Shown here: piece by piece, positions 11,487-23,798 of the stretch
Numbering within the stretch: the first letter of the stretch is position 1
How the letters are laid out: each line of letters opens with the position of its first letter
From: Vermamoeba vermiformis
Taxonomy: Eukaryota; Tubulinea; Echinamoebida
NCBI GenBank assembly: GCA_045837725.1
Contig: JBEWZL010000118.1
Coordinates: forward strand, 1-64,000
DNA length: 64,000 nucleotides
Direction: 5' to 3'
Notes under the pieces: generated by a model
What the model saw: the letters and a program-made list of their open reading frames with translations, nothing else
The model's database searches: none
What the model was told of the DNA's origin: nothing
Made by a program: the position numbers and the translations under genes

Positions 11487-12189
11487 TTATGCGAAATCAA
11501 AGCTATCAATATCGGGTATAGCTTCGTCTTCTTTCTTTTTCTTTTCTTTGGTCGCGATCCTGTTCTCGACGTTTTTCAAAGCTCGTTTGTAGTCCTCATC
11601 GTTCGGATCTAGTTTCAACGCCTCTTCATACGCTGCTTTTGCTTCTTGGTCCATACCCTTCCATTCATAAATATACGCGACAGTAGCTCTAATCACAATA
11701 TTGTTCGGCCATTTTTGAACTGCTTTTAATGTCAAATCCAAAGCTTTGTCGAACTCTTTGACAGTCAGATAAGCTGCATTAAGATTATCCCACTAAATAA
11801 TGATATTAGTATGCCAAATTTAAGTCTTCAACATTTACTTACAGGCTCTAGAAAATTGGGATCAAGTTCGATCGCTTTTTCAAAGCATTCAATTGCATAA
11901 TCGAATTGTGCTTTTTCATATGCCTCGAGCCCTATATATTTTTGAATTATTAAAACAATATTATGATATTTTCAAGCTGCTGACAAATTGAATCTGAAAA
12001 CGGCAGATTTACTTTTCACTTTAATAACACTAAATTCCGCTCTAAATATTGCTAATAATTAATTTTATAATTACCTTCAATATTCCATGCTTCAGGCTCA
12101 GTCGGCTCTTTTGGCTTCAATTGGCCGCTTGCTATCAACTGTTGCACGAGTCTTTGCAAAGACGCTTCATCCAAATTATTTAAATCCAT
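11487..12189 (-). CDS. Small TPR protein
   Basis: Three exons give about 165 residues. The N-terminus is MDLNNLDEASLQRLVQQLIA followed by a Pro/Glu linker (KPKEPTEPEAWNIE). Three TPR-like units follow: GLEAYEKAQFDYAIECFEKA, WDNLNAAYLTVKEFDKALDL, and WPNNIVIRATVAYIYEWKGM plus AAYEEALKLDPNDEDYKRAL, with the usual Asp-Pro-Asn turn (IELDPNF, LKLDPND). The tail is charged (KEKKKKEDE) and ends DSFDFA. It is a protein-protein adaptor, without a catalytic part. The start at 12189 is the first Met and the phases at both introns fit. It is divergent to the RalGAP gene across about 200 bp holding a CACGTG site. Confidence 0.75.
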
Positions 12190-12386
12190 TTGTTATTGTT
12201 GAATGTAGGCTTAATAAACGTGTAAATACCTTGTTACCAAATTTAAATTTAGCTCCGACAGTCACGTGTTGCAAATCCTGAAACAGATTATTGGCACCTA
12301 TGTCAATCATAAATTTCGTATCTATGAACAGCAGACAACGGTGTAATATATATTTTTATTTTATATAATCAGTAGAAGCAGCATTA
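12190..12386. promoter_or_regulatory. Divergent promoter between TPR and RalGAP beta genes
   Basis: A gap of 197 bp separates two ATGs in opposite directions. It carries GTCACGTGTTG (about 12260), an ACGTG-type site also seen upstream of several other genes here. Shared control of both genes is inferred from spacing only. Confidence 0.35.
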
Positions 12387-15300
12387 ATGTTTTTACCGCA
12401 CATCGAGGCTCTGGGGTTGATCAAACCCTCACCAGGTGCGTTTAAAAATTAAAATTGGTCCGTGGATAAAATCTAACTCATATTTTATCGTGCAGAGTCG
12501 TTTATTTTGAAGAAGTTCTCGCTGCAAGTGAAAAAGAATATAACATCTGAAGTTACTCGATTTTTACAGCAAGAGGGAATTCAAAATCAAAATGATTTAT
12601 TTTCAACTCCAGGTAATATTGCTGATATAACATTTTTATTCCAACTTTTAATTCATTCAACTTTTTCGTCGGCCGAAAAAATCTTTTAGACAGATCGATT
12701 ATTTTCACGATAAATAAGTGCTTGTATGACAATTATCAATCGAATAATGTTATTGATGGAATATTTACGATTATGCTCCGTAACGAATCAAATAATTTAA
12801 TTATTGGATCGGAATAAAATTTAATCGGAGGTTTATTGACGATAATTTTATTAAAACAGCTCATGTACGGTGGATTTTAGAAAGTGTTGGACCTGCATTT
12901 TCTTTACCGCTCGAGGACGAAACAATTATTGATGCCGCTGTAGATTTGTATAGACAATGGCTCTTATCGCCTCCAAATATGCGTCCGCATGGTATCAAAG
13001 AAGATGAGCAATATTTCTTTAAGGTATACGAGATTAAGAAGCTTTTTGTGCATTTATTTCGCTCAACGTCCGCCAGTGGATGCGAAAAACAATTTTAGAT
13101 CTTTAATTTTGAAGCCAATTATTTATTGTGAAAATATGATATCATCAACGTACTAATCACTACTGATGTAGGAAATGTTTCTGCACATGTCTTTATTATT
13201 CGCTCCAAAAGAAGCAGCAACGCCCGAAAAATTAGCTGTTCATGTAAGTTTCAAATACAATAATGGCCTATAGGATTTTATGCGCACTTTTTATTCCAAC
13301 TTATTGAAGCTATTTTTACCTCACCATTTGTTTACTGAGCGTATTAAATTTAACCATGATTTGCCTTTTATGGCAAGTGCACGATGAATAGTTGCAATAT
13401 TTGATTTTGTAACTCGCTAACCATTCTACGTAGATTCGACTTTGCCGCGCAGTGCTTACAGTGTATTTAACATTGGCACATAAACTTGGACCATCTTTGG
13501 CTGAAAGTACTTGGGAGGTACGTGCTAATTAACGCATTCTTTTAATTTATATTTGGCATCGTTAATAATCGTTATAATGCAATTTACAAATGATTTTAAG
13601 CGAGCAGAATAATTAGAGAGCAAATTATTTTTGTTTTTTGAAAGCTCGTAAGAGGTCAGGTTTTAATCGATTTTTCTCCAAGGCATGGTTGAAGACACTG
13701 ATGGCAGTAGTCGATTGTATATATCAACGAGGCCCTAAAGACCAACTGCACATCGAATTGTTTCCCGTCGCCAATCAGGTCTTGCACGAGACCTGGTTAT
13801 TGTCACGCACGACCAACAATGCCTTGTGGACTTCGTTCGGAGATTTAGCGCGCACGTGGTTGAATTCTTCCGCTGTGCTGCAGTGGTGCGCGACTTCTTT
13901 CGGCTTGACACGTGCTCAGTTGTACAGGCTTTACGGACCTGAATGGGGCACACCTAATGTTAGCTTGGAAGTAGCTCTGTAAGTAACACGACGTTATAGT
14001 TTTATTTGCTATTGACGTATTTAACGAAAAATTACGCTAGTGATGAAAAAACTACAGCGAAGACAACGATCGAACTTGACACGGAGACAATTTACTATTT
14101 TTGGTATAGAATGATTAGTATCCTTAACTTACCGATAAGAAGCAACCCAATGTACTATATTAATAACCCATTTTTATCCTTAACTGACGCACCAGATATC
14201 ATTGGAAACCTCCACACAACGTTGCGAGATCCCGAGTTGTATCGACTGGCGTACAACGGATTGAACAAGATGGTTGACGCGTACCTTGAAGCATGCAAGA
14301 ACCCGCCACCTAATGTACGTACATACGATTAGATTAATGTTAATCAAGGTACAATGCTTAATTTATGCCTTAGAAAACACCTCCTTCGGGCAACACTTTG
14401 ATCCAGTTACTTGGCAAGTGGCTGTTTGACGCAGTGTTAGAAGATAGACCTGGGTAAGTGTACATGCATATTATTTTGTTGTGTCAGAAAATCAAACCTA
14501 TCGATAAACGAATCGGATGCAATTCATGAATTTTATTTTGACCTTTTTTTATTAGATTCGAAGAAGGTACTTCGCTTGCAGTATCCTCCTTGTGCAAGAT
14601 TTTCTGCTTCAGTCTCGATAGAAGATTCAGTCCGACTTACCTCTCCTTGTTCTGCTTTTCACTGAACAAAATATTGCAAAAAGACATCTCCGACAAAGTT
14701 CTCATCTCTGCTCTCGTTAATACACGTCAGTTATTCACACAACAACTTGAAGGCATTAACGTGCTCATTCCTGCGTTTTTGTATGCATTTTCGAGAGTTT
14801 GGGTACGTGCTACTTTACAGATCTGAAACGTTGTCACGTCGATACTAATAGTCTATTCATTTGCATAGACCAAGACAGGCCCTGAAGCCAACGTCCGTGG
14901 CGCGTGCATTGACATTATGTCGACCATTATTGGCATGTCCACGCACTACAAAGAGACCAAGTTGTGCAGTTTGAGTTTGCTGTACGAAATTACGTACGTC
15001 AAAGAAGAAGGCAATACCTTGCCTGCTCCTCCACATGATGTGCTTACATATGCTCAAGTAAGTATTCAACCGAAATAACTTGCTTCTAGCGTACTACGAA
15101 TCCAGATGCATTTTTCCATTCCGGCCCGCAAGCACCTTTCTGACCTTTATTTTAGATTGATGCCCATCTGAGAATGCTACTATTACGTGGTCTATCATTC
15201 GAAGAATCCTCTCGTAATTTGCAAAAGATTTTGTGGTGCATCCAGATTTTGGTGGTCGATCTTACGCTCAAGCAAACCATTTCATACGGGCGTTTGGTAC

Positions 15301-18300
15301 GCACAGACAAAGTAATATATTTATTTGCAGTACATTTAAGCTAACCAGACTCAGATATCATCCGATGATGAAAAGTTTGTCAAGTACGTCGTTACACGCA
15401 TTTTGAACAGCATTACTAGCGGCACATGGAGCGCTGATGTCATTCAAACGTCGTACCAAGTGTTGAGCTGCTTGACTCCTGTTTATCCATGCTTAGACGA
15501 GAAGAATAAGGTGAGATTAAGACCGGTTCAGATCCGAATCTATATCGCACTTCTCTAATCTGTGACTTTAATAGCTTGCTAGATTGATCATTGAAACACT
15601 GTCCAATCACGTGATCAAGTCAGTTGACAACAGAGTCACGTGCGTAACTCAAGCGCAACGAGAAGATAACGAGCGTATTATTGTCGGAGCTTATCAGTCG
15701 ATTGCTGATTGGCTCGTGACAGCTGATTGGCCCAAGAAGAAAGGGTACGAATAACTTCCTAATTTGGTAATTTCAGAACTAACATGTTCACACCAGAGTG
15801 CCTAAAAAGTTGGCCGAGTTGCTCGCCAAAACCATCACCGCCGGCTTAACAGTTAGCAAAGTAACCATTCGCACAAGAGTATAGTAGTCACATACATTTA
15901 CTATAGCGTTAATCTTTTACTAGGACCCTTCACCATTAAAACAAAACACTCCAACAGATCCAACGGAAGTCGATTCGCCTCGAAAGCTGTCGTCTTCTGA
16001 TAAGATTAAAGACGCTGCTGAATGCGTGTTGACAGTTTTGACACGTGTCATGGGCTCGTACCCGTCATTCGTTGGCCCTCAAAACATGTCCAGTGTCATC
16101 TCCGAGGAAGATATTTACAAGCAGATCACTCAAGAGTACGCTAAGAAACAAGTATGTTATTGCCGTATGGTAATCTATCCATGACTAACGACCACGTGAT
16201 TTTCAGACCTCAAAGGTGTCTGCTAAGCAGTTCAATCGTATTTTCTTGTTGGACGACAGCATTATTTTGAGTGCTTTTGATTTGCCGTCTGCAACTGGAG
16301 ACGAAGCCAAAGTCGTTTTGATTGTGCGTGACAAGAGCGGTCGTTACAGTTGGACAGCTGAGTTGAAGTATTTCGACAAGTTCAGACCTAAGAACAAAGG
16401 TGCCACGACTCCCGTGCCCACCGCAAACAATCCCAACAATCCACCTGGCTCACCGACACCTTCAGTGTTAGACCCTGCCGAGAGCATGGTTACGAGCACT
16501 GGTGCTGAGCCAGCTGAACTCGCTGACGCTGGATTCGATGATTGCGTTGATGCAGGTGACCCTGTTATCCCCGTTGAAGACGACTCTATCAACATCTTGC
16601 CTATTGATTTGCAATCGTAAGTTTCAATAGTAAGCATGGCAAAGTAAACTAACGCAAGCATCTATAGTAAAATTGTGCAAGGAGATTTCACGGAGATTCT
16701 TAGTTTTATTGAAAAGAAGCGCGGCGAACAAAAGTTGAGCGAGCAGATCTTGCAAGAGACTGCTACTCAAGTAGAAACTGAACGCGAGTACTTGAAGAAG
16801 AATCAGTATGGGTACGTCGGGCACTAACATCATACAATATATGTTACTTATTCTCTGTTAGTATGAACCACCATGTTACCTTCCAAGTGCCCAAGAAGCG
16901 CGACATTTACGCTGGTGACTGCAAGTTCCAACACGCTCGTATTTTCTTAAATCATTTGGGTTTATTATCTCCAAGCAATGTTGGACGATTATCAGTGCTC
17001 GATGTTAATAACACTGCATTCATGGCTGACTTGAAGATGCTCGATCAAGTTTCTGAGTAAGTCTCAAAACTGGATCCGTTGACTTGAGAACCTTATTCTA
17101 ACCACTATATGTTTTTTATAGGCGAGATTCACTTCAAATTGGTGTTGTTTACGTCAGCAAGGGTCAGACTACTGCTGAGACCGTTTATTCGAACACATCC
17201 GCTACACGCGATTACGCTGACTTCTTGGCATCGCTTGGCTGGTTGGTATGTAGTTTATTTTTCTGATTTATATGATTATATGCTAAATTTAAATAGGTGG
17301 ACCTCTCCAAGCACACTGGCTTCAAGGGCGAGTTTGCAACTGAGCCTGTTGCCTCGCAAGCTAACTTTAGCAACAAAGCTATTTATTACGCGAGCTACTC
17401 TACGGAGCTTCTTTTTGCAGTGTCTACACTACTGACCAGTGAGTAGAACGGATCTAAGTACTAAATCTGGTTGCTGATCTCTTCGTTACTTTTTTAGCGG
17501 ATCCAAGTGTGAAGCCTAAAGAAGGCGAATCGTGGGTTGATATGAACCACGAGCTTAGAAAGAAGATCATTGGCCATTCTAATGTAATGGTTGTTTGGAT
17601 CGATGACTTTGACGATTACAGACCCAAACAATTGGTAAGAACAATATTAATTCTCCTTTTGCTTGGATTAGGCGCTTAGCGCTTATTTATAATGCTTTAC
17701 GTTTAGCAAACGATTGGTGTTCCCAGTTTGCTCAGATCTCACACACCGCCACCAACACAAAAAGAAGTTTTGACCCCGAAAGAAGTTCGCATCAGCGCTG
17801 TTGTTGAAGGCGCAAGCCCGCCAGCTGCTCGCGGTGACGTATCTTCTTCTTCTGAAGATAAAGTGCGTAGTCCTCTCGTTAAGAAGGCCCAAGATGGCGT
17901 CGAGACCACCAAAAAGATCTCGCTATCTGACGACAAGGTGCGTTATTTTGAACAGACATGTGATACTTTAGATAGTACCCGAGGGCTAATATATTTATAC
18001 TATAATATAGTTGACGGATCGAAGACGCAAGCACGGATCTATTGGTCGTGGCACGCCAACCAAGATTGTTGCTAGCACCAAGACTGTGACTCCAATCATC
18101 ACTCGAGCTTCAGCGAACCAGACTGGTGTTCATATTATCATCCAGCCTTTGCAATCTGGTCTTTATAGACTGCGAACTTTGCGTGATGGCCGCGTAAGTT
18201 TTATCAACTTTATTTTTTTACCGCGTGTATTCTGATTCGGTCACATCTAGCCTGTTATGATTGGCCCTATTCTCGACAACATGATTGTCGGCAAGCACCT

Positions 18301-18797
18301 CTTGGCAGACCTTGTTCGTCGCACAGCAATCTTTGCGAATAGATTGATCCGTAGCAAGCCAGATAACCCTTGGATCTCACCACTCGCAGCACGTCAAATC
18401 GCATTGCACCAATTGGCGTCAAAGTACAAGCGAGAGATGACCTTAGAGGAGTTCTACACCTCATTATTTATTAAGAACGGCACTGGGTATGTGTTTAAAT
18501 GAACGTCCTTTAGTGCCCTATTTGGCTAACCGTAGTTTCTTATTGCAGACTACGCCCTTCACGCTCTCAAACACGCGTCAAAGAATCGACTTTGAAGTCA
18601 AAATCTGAGCTTGAAATGCTCCAAAATGATGATAACGTGTTCTCGGATGATGAAGGTAAGTTGATTAGTTGTAAGTGCATCCGAGAGCGGATCTGACTCG
18701 TTTATTTGTAGACGCCCCGAGCAGTCCTCGTACTAAGAAAGAAAAGAAAGAGCGAAAGGAAAAAGAGAAGAAAGAAAAAGAAAAAGAAAAGAAGTAG
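12387..18797 (+). CDS. RALGAPB: RalGAP beta-subunit homologue
   Basis: A gene of more than 20 exons. The N-terminus (SFILKKFSLQVKKNITSEVT) and the helical body follow animal RalGAP beta: TAHVRWILESVGPAFSLPLE; LIQLLGKWLFDA then SSLCKIFCFSLDRRFSPTYL, matching its SWLFDA and GTLCRIFC blocks; and GINVLIPAFLYAF. At 17120-17700 comes a Rap/Ran-GAP-like domain (IGVVYVSKGQTTAETVYSNT, ADFLASLGWLV, KKIIGHSNVMVVWIDDF). The Asn-thumb position of active GAPs (IGND) reads IGHS, as expected for the non-catalytic subunit. The protein should pair with a RalGAP alpha to restrain Ral/Rheb-type GTPases; no alpha gene is in the window. The C-terminus is an unusual Lys/Glu tail (KKEKKERKEKEKKEK) ending at 18797. 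Identity is strong; exon edges are approximate. Confidence 0.88.
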
Positions 18798-19071
18798 ATC
18801 CGGCGTACGTCGTTCATTTTCAAAACGTTTTATTGTACAGTGTAGAAGTTTCATTATTATAAATTAATTGTCACTCACAATTCTAAACATCTTAATATAC
18901 TTATTTGAGGAAGTCCATGCAGTTTTTCGGTCATGGCTAGCAAATCGGCCATTCAATTTTGAAATAACTTTATTTTGTTCCTGATAAATGCCGCAGTCGA
19001 TATTTTTGGTGAGTGATGGAGTTAGGCAAAGCTATGCGTTTGTTGGAATCGTGTAATGAAAAACCCAAACA

Positions 19072-20169
19072 TCAGTCGTGTTTGATCCACTTCAAATTCT
19101 CCCAACAATGTTCCTCAATTGCGTCTTCCAAATCACGAGGATAATAAGCTGCATTATTGTCCGCTAATAATTTCATTATATCGTAGTTCTTCGAAAGAAC
19201 TGCTGAAACGACGCACAATCTACCAACTTCTGCATCGCACTTAAATCCATATTTGAACATTTTTTTAGCTGTTCTAAGATCATTGTTTGATACTGCTTGT
19301 GTTAGGATCGTAAATAAATCAAGTTCGTCTCGTTGATCTTGCCGCAGATCCGTCATAATTACTTTGAGCGTTTTATAATCTTTTCGTTCCTGAATAATCT
19401 CTACTATATTTCTTTCATAATATTCTAAATTTGAGTAATGACCTTCTTCGATTAATTTCTTTAAAAACGCAGCATGGCCGTTTTCTAAGGCCCAAACTGT
19501 CATTTTCTGTTTCGGATCATCATCATCTCTTAGTCGCCTCCTTTCAGTGGCTGTCATTAATTAATTAATATATGCTCACGATATTATACTACAACAACGA
19601 TTGAATAACCAAAAAAAATTGGTTCGAGATCGCACGCGTTGAGACCGATCTAAAACAGCAACAAAGTAATTGTGCACTTACCTCGCATTTTCTTTACTTC
19701 TGCCGTGCATGTATCATATTTTTCCTTCCACGTCAATTGCGCAAATTCGTCTTCGTCTCGATCGGGATCTTCCAAAATTGTATCATAGGAAAACGCTGAA
19801 TGTCCGCCATATTCTTTCCTATATCTATACTCATAATCGCGACCTTGCTTCTTAACGATATTTAACCATTTTGAACAGACTAGACTTGCTGCGGGCAGAT
19901 CTTTCCATAATAATAAATCAATTATGGCCTCAATTAATTCTGGTAATTGCATTGCAACATCCACACTAAATATTAATGAGAATAAATAAATAGTACGAGG
20001 AGATCAAGCTTGAAAATCAGATTGGTAGCCGTCTGGTCCCATTTTAAAAAATACTGCATATTATTCACATAATTATTATTAATACCTTGCATTACGTTGC
20101 GAATCTATAGCTTGTTTCTTTTCTGGTGACCACAAATCTGGATCTCCAACGCGTTTCCGTTTTGGGCAT
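19072..20169 (-). CDS. F-box protein with ankyrin-like C-terminus
   Basis: Three exons. Exon 2 encodes the F-box LPELIEAIIDLLLWKDLPAA then SLVCSKWLNIV. Exon 3 joins in phase at ACAG|CC (19551) and encodes helix pairs resembling degenerate ankyrin repeats (ENGHAAFLKKLIEEGHYSNL, SNNDLRTAKKMFKYGFKCDA, VLSKNYDIMKLLADNNAAYY), ending WENLKWIKHD. Exon 1 reads convincingly as PKRKRVGDPDLWSPEKKQAI (a basic possible nuclear signal) and splices in phase to the F-box. However, its only ATG (20169) is one base out of frame because of the run CCCAAAA. Either the sequence has an extra base or the true start is a later Met (about 19964). It is probably an SCF adaptor. Confidence 0.65.
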
Positions 20170-20523
20170 TATTAAGAAATAATAGTGTTCTGGATGCAAG
20201 TACGATATTGATAAGGTACAGGCAGACGTGTGCTATTAGATTCTACACAAAAAATTTTTTATTGCAAAATACAGAGAAAAGCATTATTTAATTAAAATGT
20301 GACTGTTGAATCACCGATATCGGGTGAATAGAAACGCTCTGATTCTTCAGTTTTGAAATTAAAGAAACTTCGTTTGTAGTGCACTATTAATTCATCTGGC
20401 ACGTGAAACTCAGTATGTTGAATATTTACTTTGAGTAGCCGGTTGGGGTTTTTCGGCTAAGTTAGTAGGATTTTCGGAGTTGGTGAATGATTCGTTGATC
20501 TGCTAATGTAGTAGAGTGTAGTC
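20170..20523. other. Spacer upstream of the F-box gene
   Basis: AT-rich, with no supported frame. It probably holds the promoter of the minus-strand F-box gene. Confidence 0.4.
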
Positions 20524-20837
20524 ATGGATCTCGCAAATTCTACGGGCAATACCATACCAAAACGCAAACTTTCCGTAGAGGCCCTATGGCGCTCTTTGGC
20601 GCTGTGCAGATCCACGCGAATCAGATCTGGCGGGTCGCTTTTTCGCGATTGAAGAGCAGGCTGTATGCGTTTGATGGCGAAATCTCGTTCAAGCTTATTG
20701 TTCGTCCCCGTTCATTCAATTGTACCATGTGTAACAACGCTGTTTTATCCAGATCGAAGCTCAAATCGTTCGAAAGCGCTGTTTACTGCTGCCGTTTGCG
20801 GGAATCGAGGCTCTTTGCCGTGCACTGTGTATTCTAA
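20524..20837 (+). other. Coding-like stretch, unassigned
   Basis: Composition here is less AT-rich than the flanks and two overlapping frames stay open. From 20524 one frame gives IPKRKLSVEALWRSLALCRS. From 20586 a second frame runs 83 codons with cysteine pairs (CTMCNNAVL, YCCRLRES, VHC). No start, splice pair or family makes a coherent gene. It may be a 5' exon or leader of the gene at 20941, or a decayed fragment. Confidence 0.2.
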
Positions 20838-20940
20838 TGTTTATTCTTCTGCCTAATGATTTAATTGGCGCTCTTAAAATACGCTGACCAGCTTTGCTAC
20901 AAAAATAGACGGAGTCCGGCATTATTATCGCTCACTAGAA

Positions 20941-23520
20941 ATGGCCAGCATATTAGATACCCCTCAAGAAATATTTTATTTAATTGCTCAATACGATCTC
21001 GATTTGTTGGACCTCAGAGTGTTGCTTTGGAGCTGTAAAACACTAAATCGGCGTGTGGGAGAAGATCTGCCGTTACAAAAATTATTTCTCGATAATACAC
21101 CGTAAGAACGATATTATTACATTGCTATTGCACGTTGTAGCAGCTTCATTCGAATTTTGAAACAAATTTAATTTTAAGATCGGGCTTGGATGTAAAGTAC
21201 TCGGCGCTACACGACGATCATTATATTGAGAATCATTAAATATATATTAAATACAAAATTAATTAAATAAGGCGTCGTTACAATAACTGACTTCCTCAAT
21301 CCAGCGTTATGCTACGCGGAGAAAGCGGTTCTGTACGACGCAAGTTCATCGAAGAAAAAACTGCAGTAAGTACCAGTTATAGAATAGAATATTATTTGTA
21401 TTCACGATTCCTTGTCAGTACGGTATACGGTGCAACGATCCGGATGGGGTGCTAATGAGCTTTCCGAAATTAACGCCAAAAGAGATCCTGAAGGTGTTGA
21501 AAGTCGCTAACAACAAAATAACGCGCGAATTAAATCGGCAAATCATTGTCGATGACATTCTCAAGGCAGACGCTGATAAAGTGCTTGATTTTATTGTTAA
21601 GGTACCAAGATCTCGGTTGTAATTTCTTGCTTAATGATATTGATATTAATATACAGAGTTTGATCGAGAACGCTAAACCTGAAGAAAAGAATTCTTCGAT
21701 TATCGAACTTTTGTCGCTTTTTTTTGGATCTTTCCTTCCTGATGTTTCAAAGCTGACAAAAGACGGATCTGACGCTCATATTAACGCAATTATGACGAAA
21801 AAAATTATGCTTGTCTTACTGAAGTATATGCATGAGCACCAAAGCATCATTCTGGCGAGTATCATAACTGCATCCGCTACCCCTGTGTCGTGGTCAAATT
21901 CAGTAAGCCGAAAAAATACCGGCATAACATAATATATGATTATTATAATATCTTTCTAGAATCTTGCGCCGTTGGATGTGTTGGCAGCGTTGTTTAAGCT
22001 TTTCCCGACTTATCCGCAATTTAAATTCGATCTCAACGCGCCAATCGGCAGCGACAATCATCGTTCATTTGTCCCTGGCTATTTAGTAAGTTGTGCTCAT
22101 TAAATTTTTATTGTTCGGTTGAAGTTGGTAGATCCGGATCTACGACATTACAGCTTCACATGCAATATTCTAATCGGTCTATTTTTCATATAAGATTCAC
22201 CCACTTGAGTTTTGTGTGGCTATCAATGCTTCTGATGCATTCACCTTCTTGATGAAGAACGGATCCAACCTCGACAAAGAGGGACCGTACTTGCCTTTAG
22301 CATTATATAATTATCGATCGAACACAACACATCTCGTTCAAGAAATTGTTGCGTACAAATGCGGTAAGCATTGTATTGTTTAAAATCAAATGAAATTGAC
22401 GTGTTTTACAAGACATCAACAAACCTTTACCTGGGTACCTTCAATACGTCCAGGCAACAACCATCTTAGGCTGGACGTTAGATTCATTTAAGGATGCTAG
22501 ATCCCGTGTGGATCATTGGTAAGCATCTCATTTAAGCTAATGTTCAATATGAATTATTTAAATTGATGTTTAGGTTCATCGAGTACTTGTTGAACAACGG
22601 TGCGAAGTTGTCGAAAGAAGAGGAAGAAAAGTTTTTGAAAATAGAACTGAAGCGCTGGTCCTATAAAGCAGCGCATATAGCAAAACAACCCACTGGGTAC
22701 AGTACAGCGTCTCGTCGAGTGTAAGATCCACAATTTTTTAGTAGGACCAAATCTCAGGCGTTTACCTAATTAGGAAAATTGACTTCGGCACTCGCACTAG
22801 CGTCAGATTCCAAGATCCTCATCAAGGATATACTTTGCTCTTAAACAGTACTGGCGAGTTCGAGTGTGTCTTATGTACGTACTTCTTTCTTCCTAAAAAG
22901 GAAATAATAGCCATTTCAGACTTTGTTTAAAATTTAAATATACAAACTAATGCTATTTGGAAGCTGGCACGTACACGGGCAATTGGATCCCGGGCAATCA
23001 AAAGGGCACGATTGTTTGTAAATCAGCGAAGAGGCGACAATTTATCAGCTGGGGCAGCTATGGCTATGGTGGTAGGGAAGAAGTTGTTAATGACGAATGT
23101 ATATTCAACTTTTACGTGGTTTTGTAAGGACAGTTGATCGAAATTTACTCAGTTGTTACGCGAATTAATATTCTATTTTAGGATGTACGATGATACGATT
23201 GCTGTTATGCTCGAATGCGTTCCACAAGGTTCATTCACTAATTATAAGGATTTGTGGAGAGCTTATTAGTAAATCTGTGACTCTCGAAATAGCCAACTTT
23301 TCAAAGGCTCAATCGATCACCCTACAATTAGTAGTGCATTTAATTATAGCACCTACAGCACCGGAGACTTAGTTGCCAAGCATCCACGTTACAGTTTGAC
23401 AGTCACATAACTCCTGATACTAACGGATGTACACTTAAAGTTGGATCCAACACTTATGATCCAACAGCCCGCAATCATTTGACCCACGATGATTCCATAG
23501 TTTTTTTTGAATCGTTGTGA
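20941..23520 (+). CDS. F-box-like/ankyrin protein with beta-rich C-terminal domain
   Basis: About eleven exons. The N-terminus TPQEIFYLIAQYDLDLLDLR then SCKTLNRRV is F-box-like. Later exons contain loose ankyrin units (LEFCVAINASDAFTFLMKNG, WFIEYLLNNGAKLSKEEEEK). From about 22770 the protein becomes beta-rich (VRFQDPHQGYTLLLNSTGEF, GTYTGNWIPGNQKGTIVCKS, FISWGSYGYGG), a domain I cannot name. Read plainly the frame stops at 23267-23269 after YKDLWRAY. Removing GT...AG segments of 24 nt (23269-23292) and 23 nt (23372-23394) restores one frame through GSIDHPTISSAFNYSTYSTG and TNGCTLKVGSNTYDPTARNH to TGA at 23520. The short form ends at 23269, and decay of the tail is the alternative. Role in SCF is inferred. 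Confidence 0.6.
22128..22143. repeat. 16-bp perfect palindrome in an intron
   Basis: GTAGATCCGGATCTAC lies inside an intron of the F-box/ankyrin gene. Many introns and spacers in this window contain GGATCC or GGATCT words; this is the longest symmetrical case. Confidence 0.4.
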
Positions 23521-23679
23521 TCACTGCACCTCATAGTAGTTATGATAATAGATGACTACTGTAACAGTGCACTATTAGGATTGCGTGATGCAGCCTAACA
23601 TTGGAATTCCGCATGATTTCCGCATGAAACAACATACATTCGGCTAGGTGCTGTCTTGAGGTCGCCCTGTTACAACTAC

Positions 23680-23798
23680 GACCACGTGTCATGAAAATTT
23701 GACGTGTAATGTCACGTAGAAAAAAACCGGTTTTTTCTTGACGCCAAATATAACGTGGAAATTGATAGTTTGATCAAAGCGCAGCAACACGACTCGAT
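23680..23798 (+). promoter_or_regulatory. Promoter cluster of ACGTG sites plus AACCGGTT palindrome
   Basis: Directly upstream of the small ubiquitin-fold gene are four ACGTG-type cores (CCACGTGTCA, TGACGTGTAA, GTCACGTAG, AACGTGGA) and the perfect 16-bp palindrome AAAAAACCGGTTTTTT at 23721-23736. ACGTG cores are typical bZIP/bHLH sites, and AACCGGTT is the known Grainyhead/CP2 half-palindrome. Use by such factors here is inferred. Confidence 0.45.
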
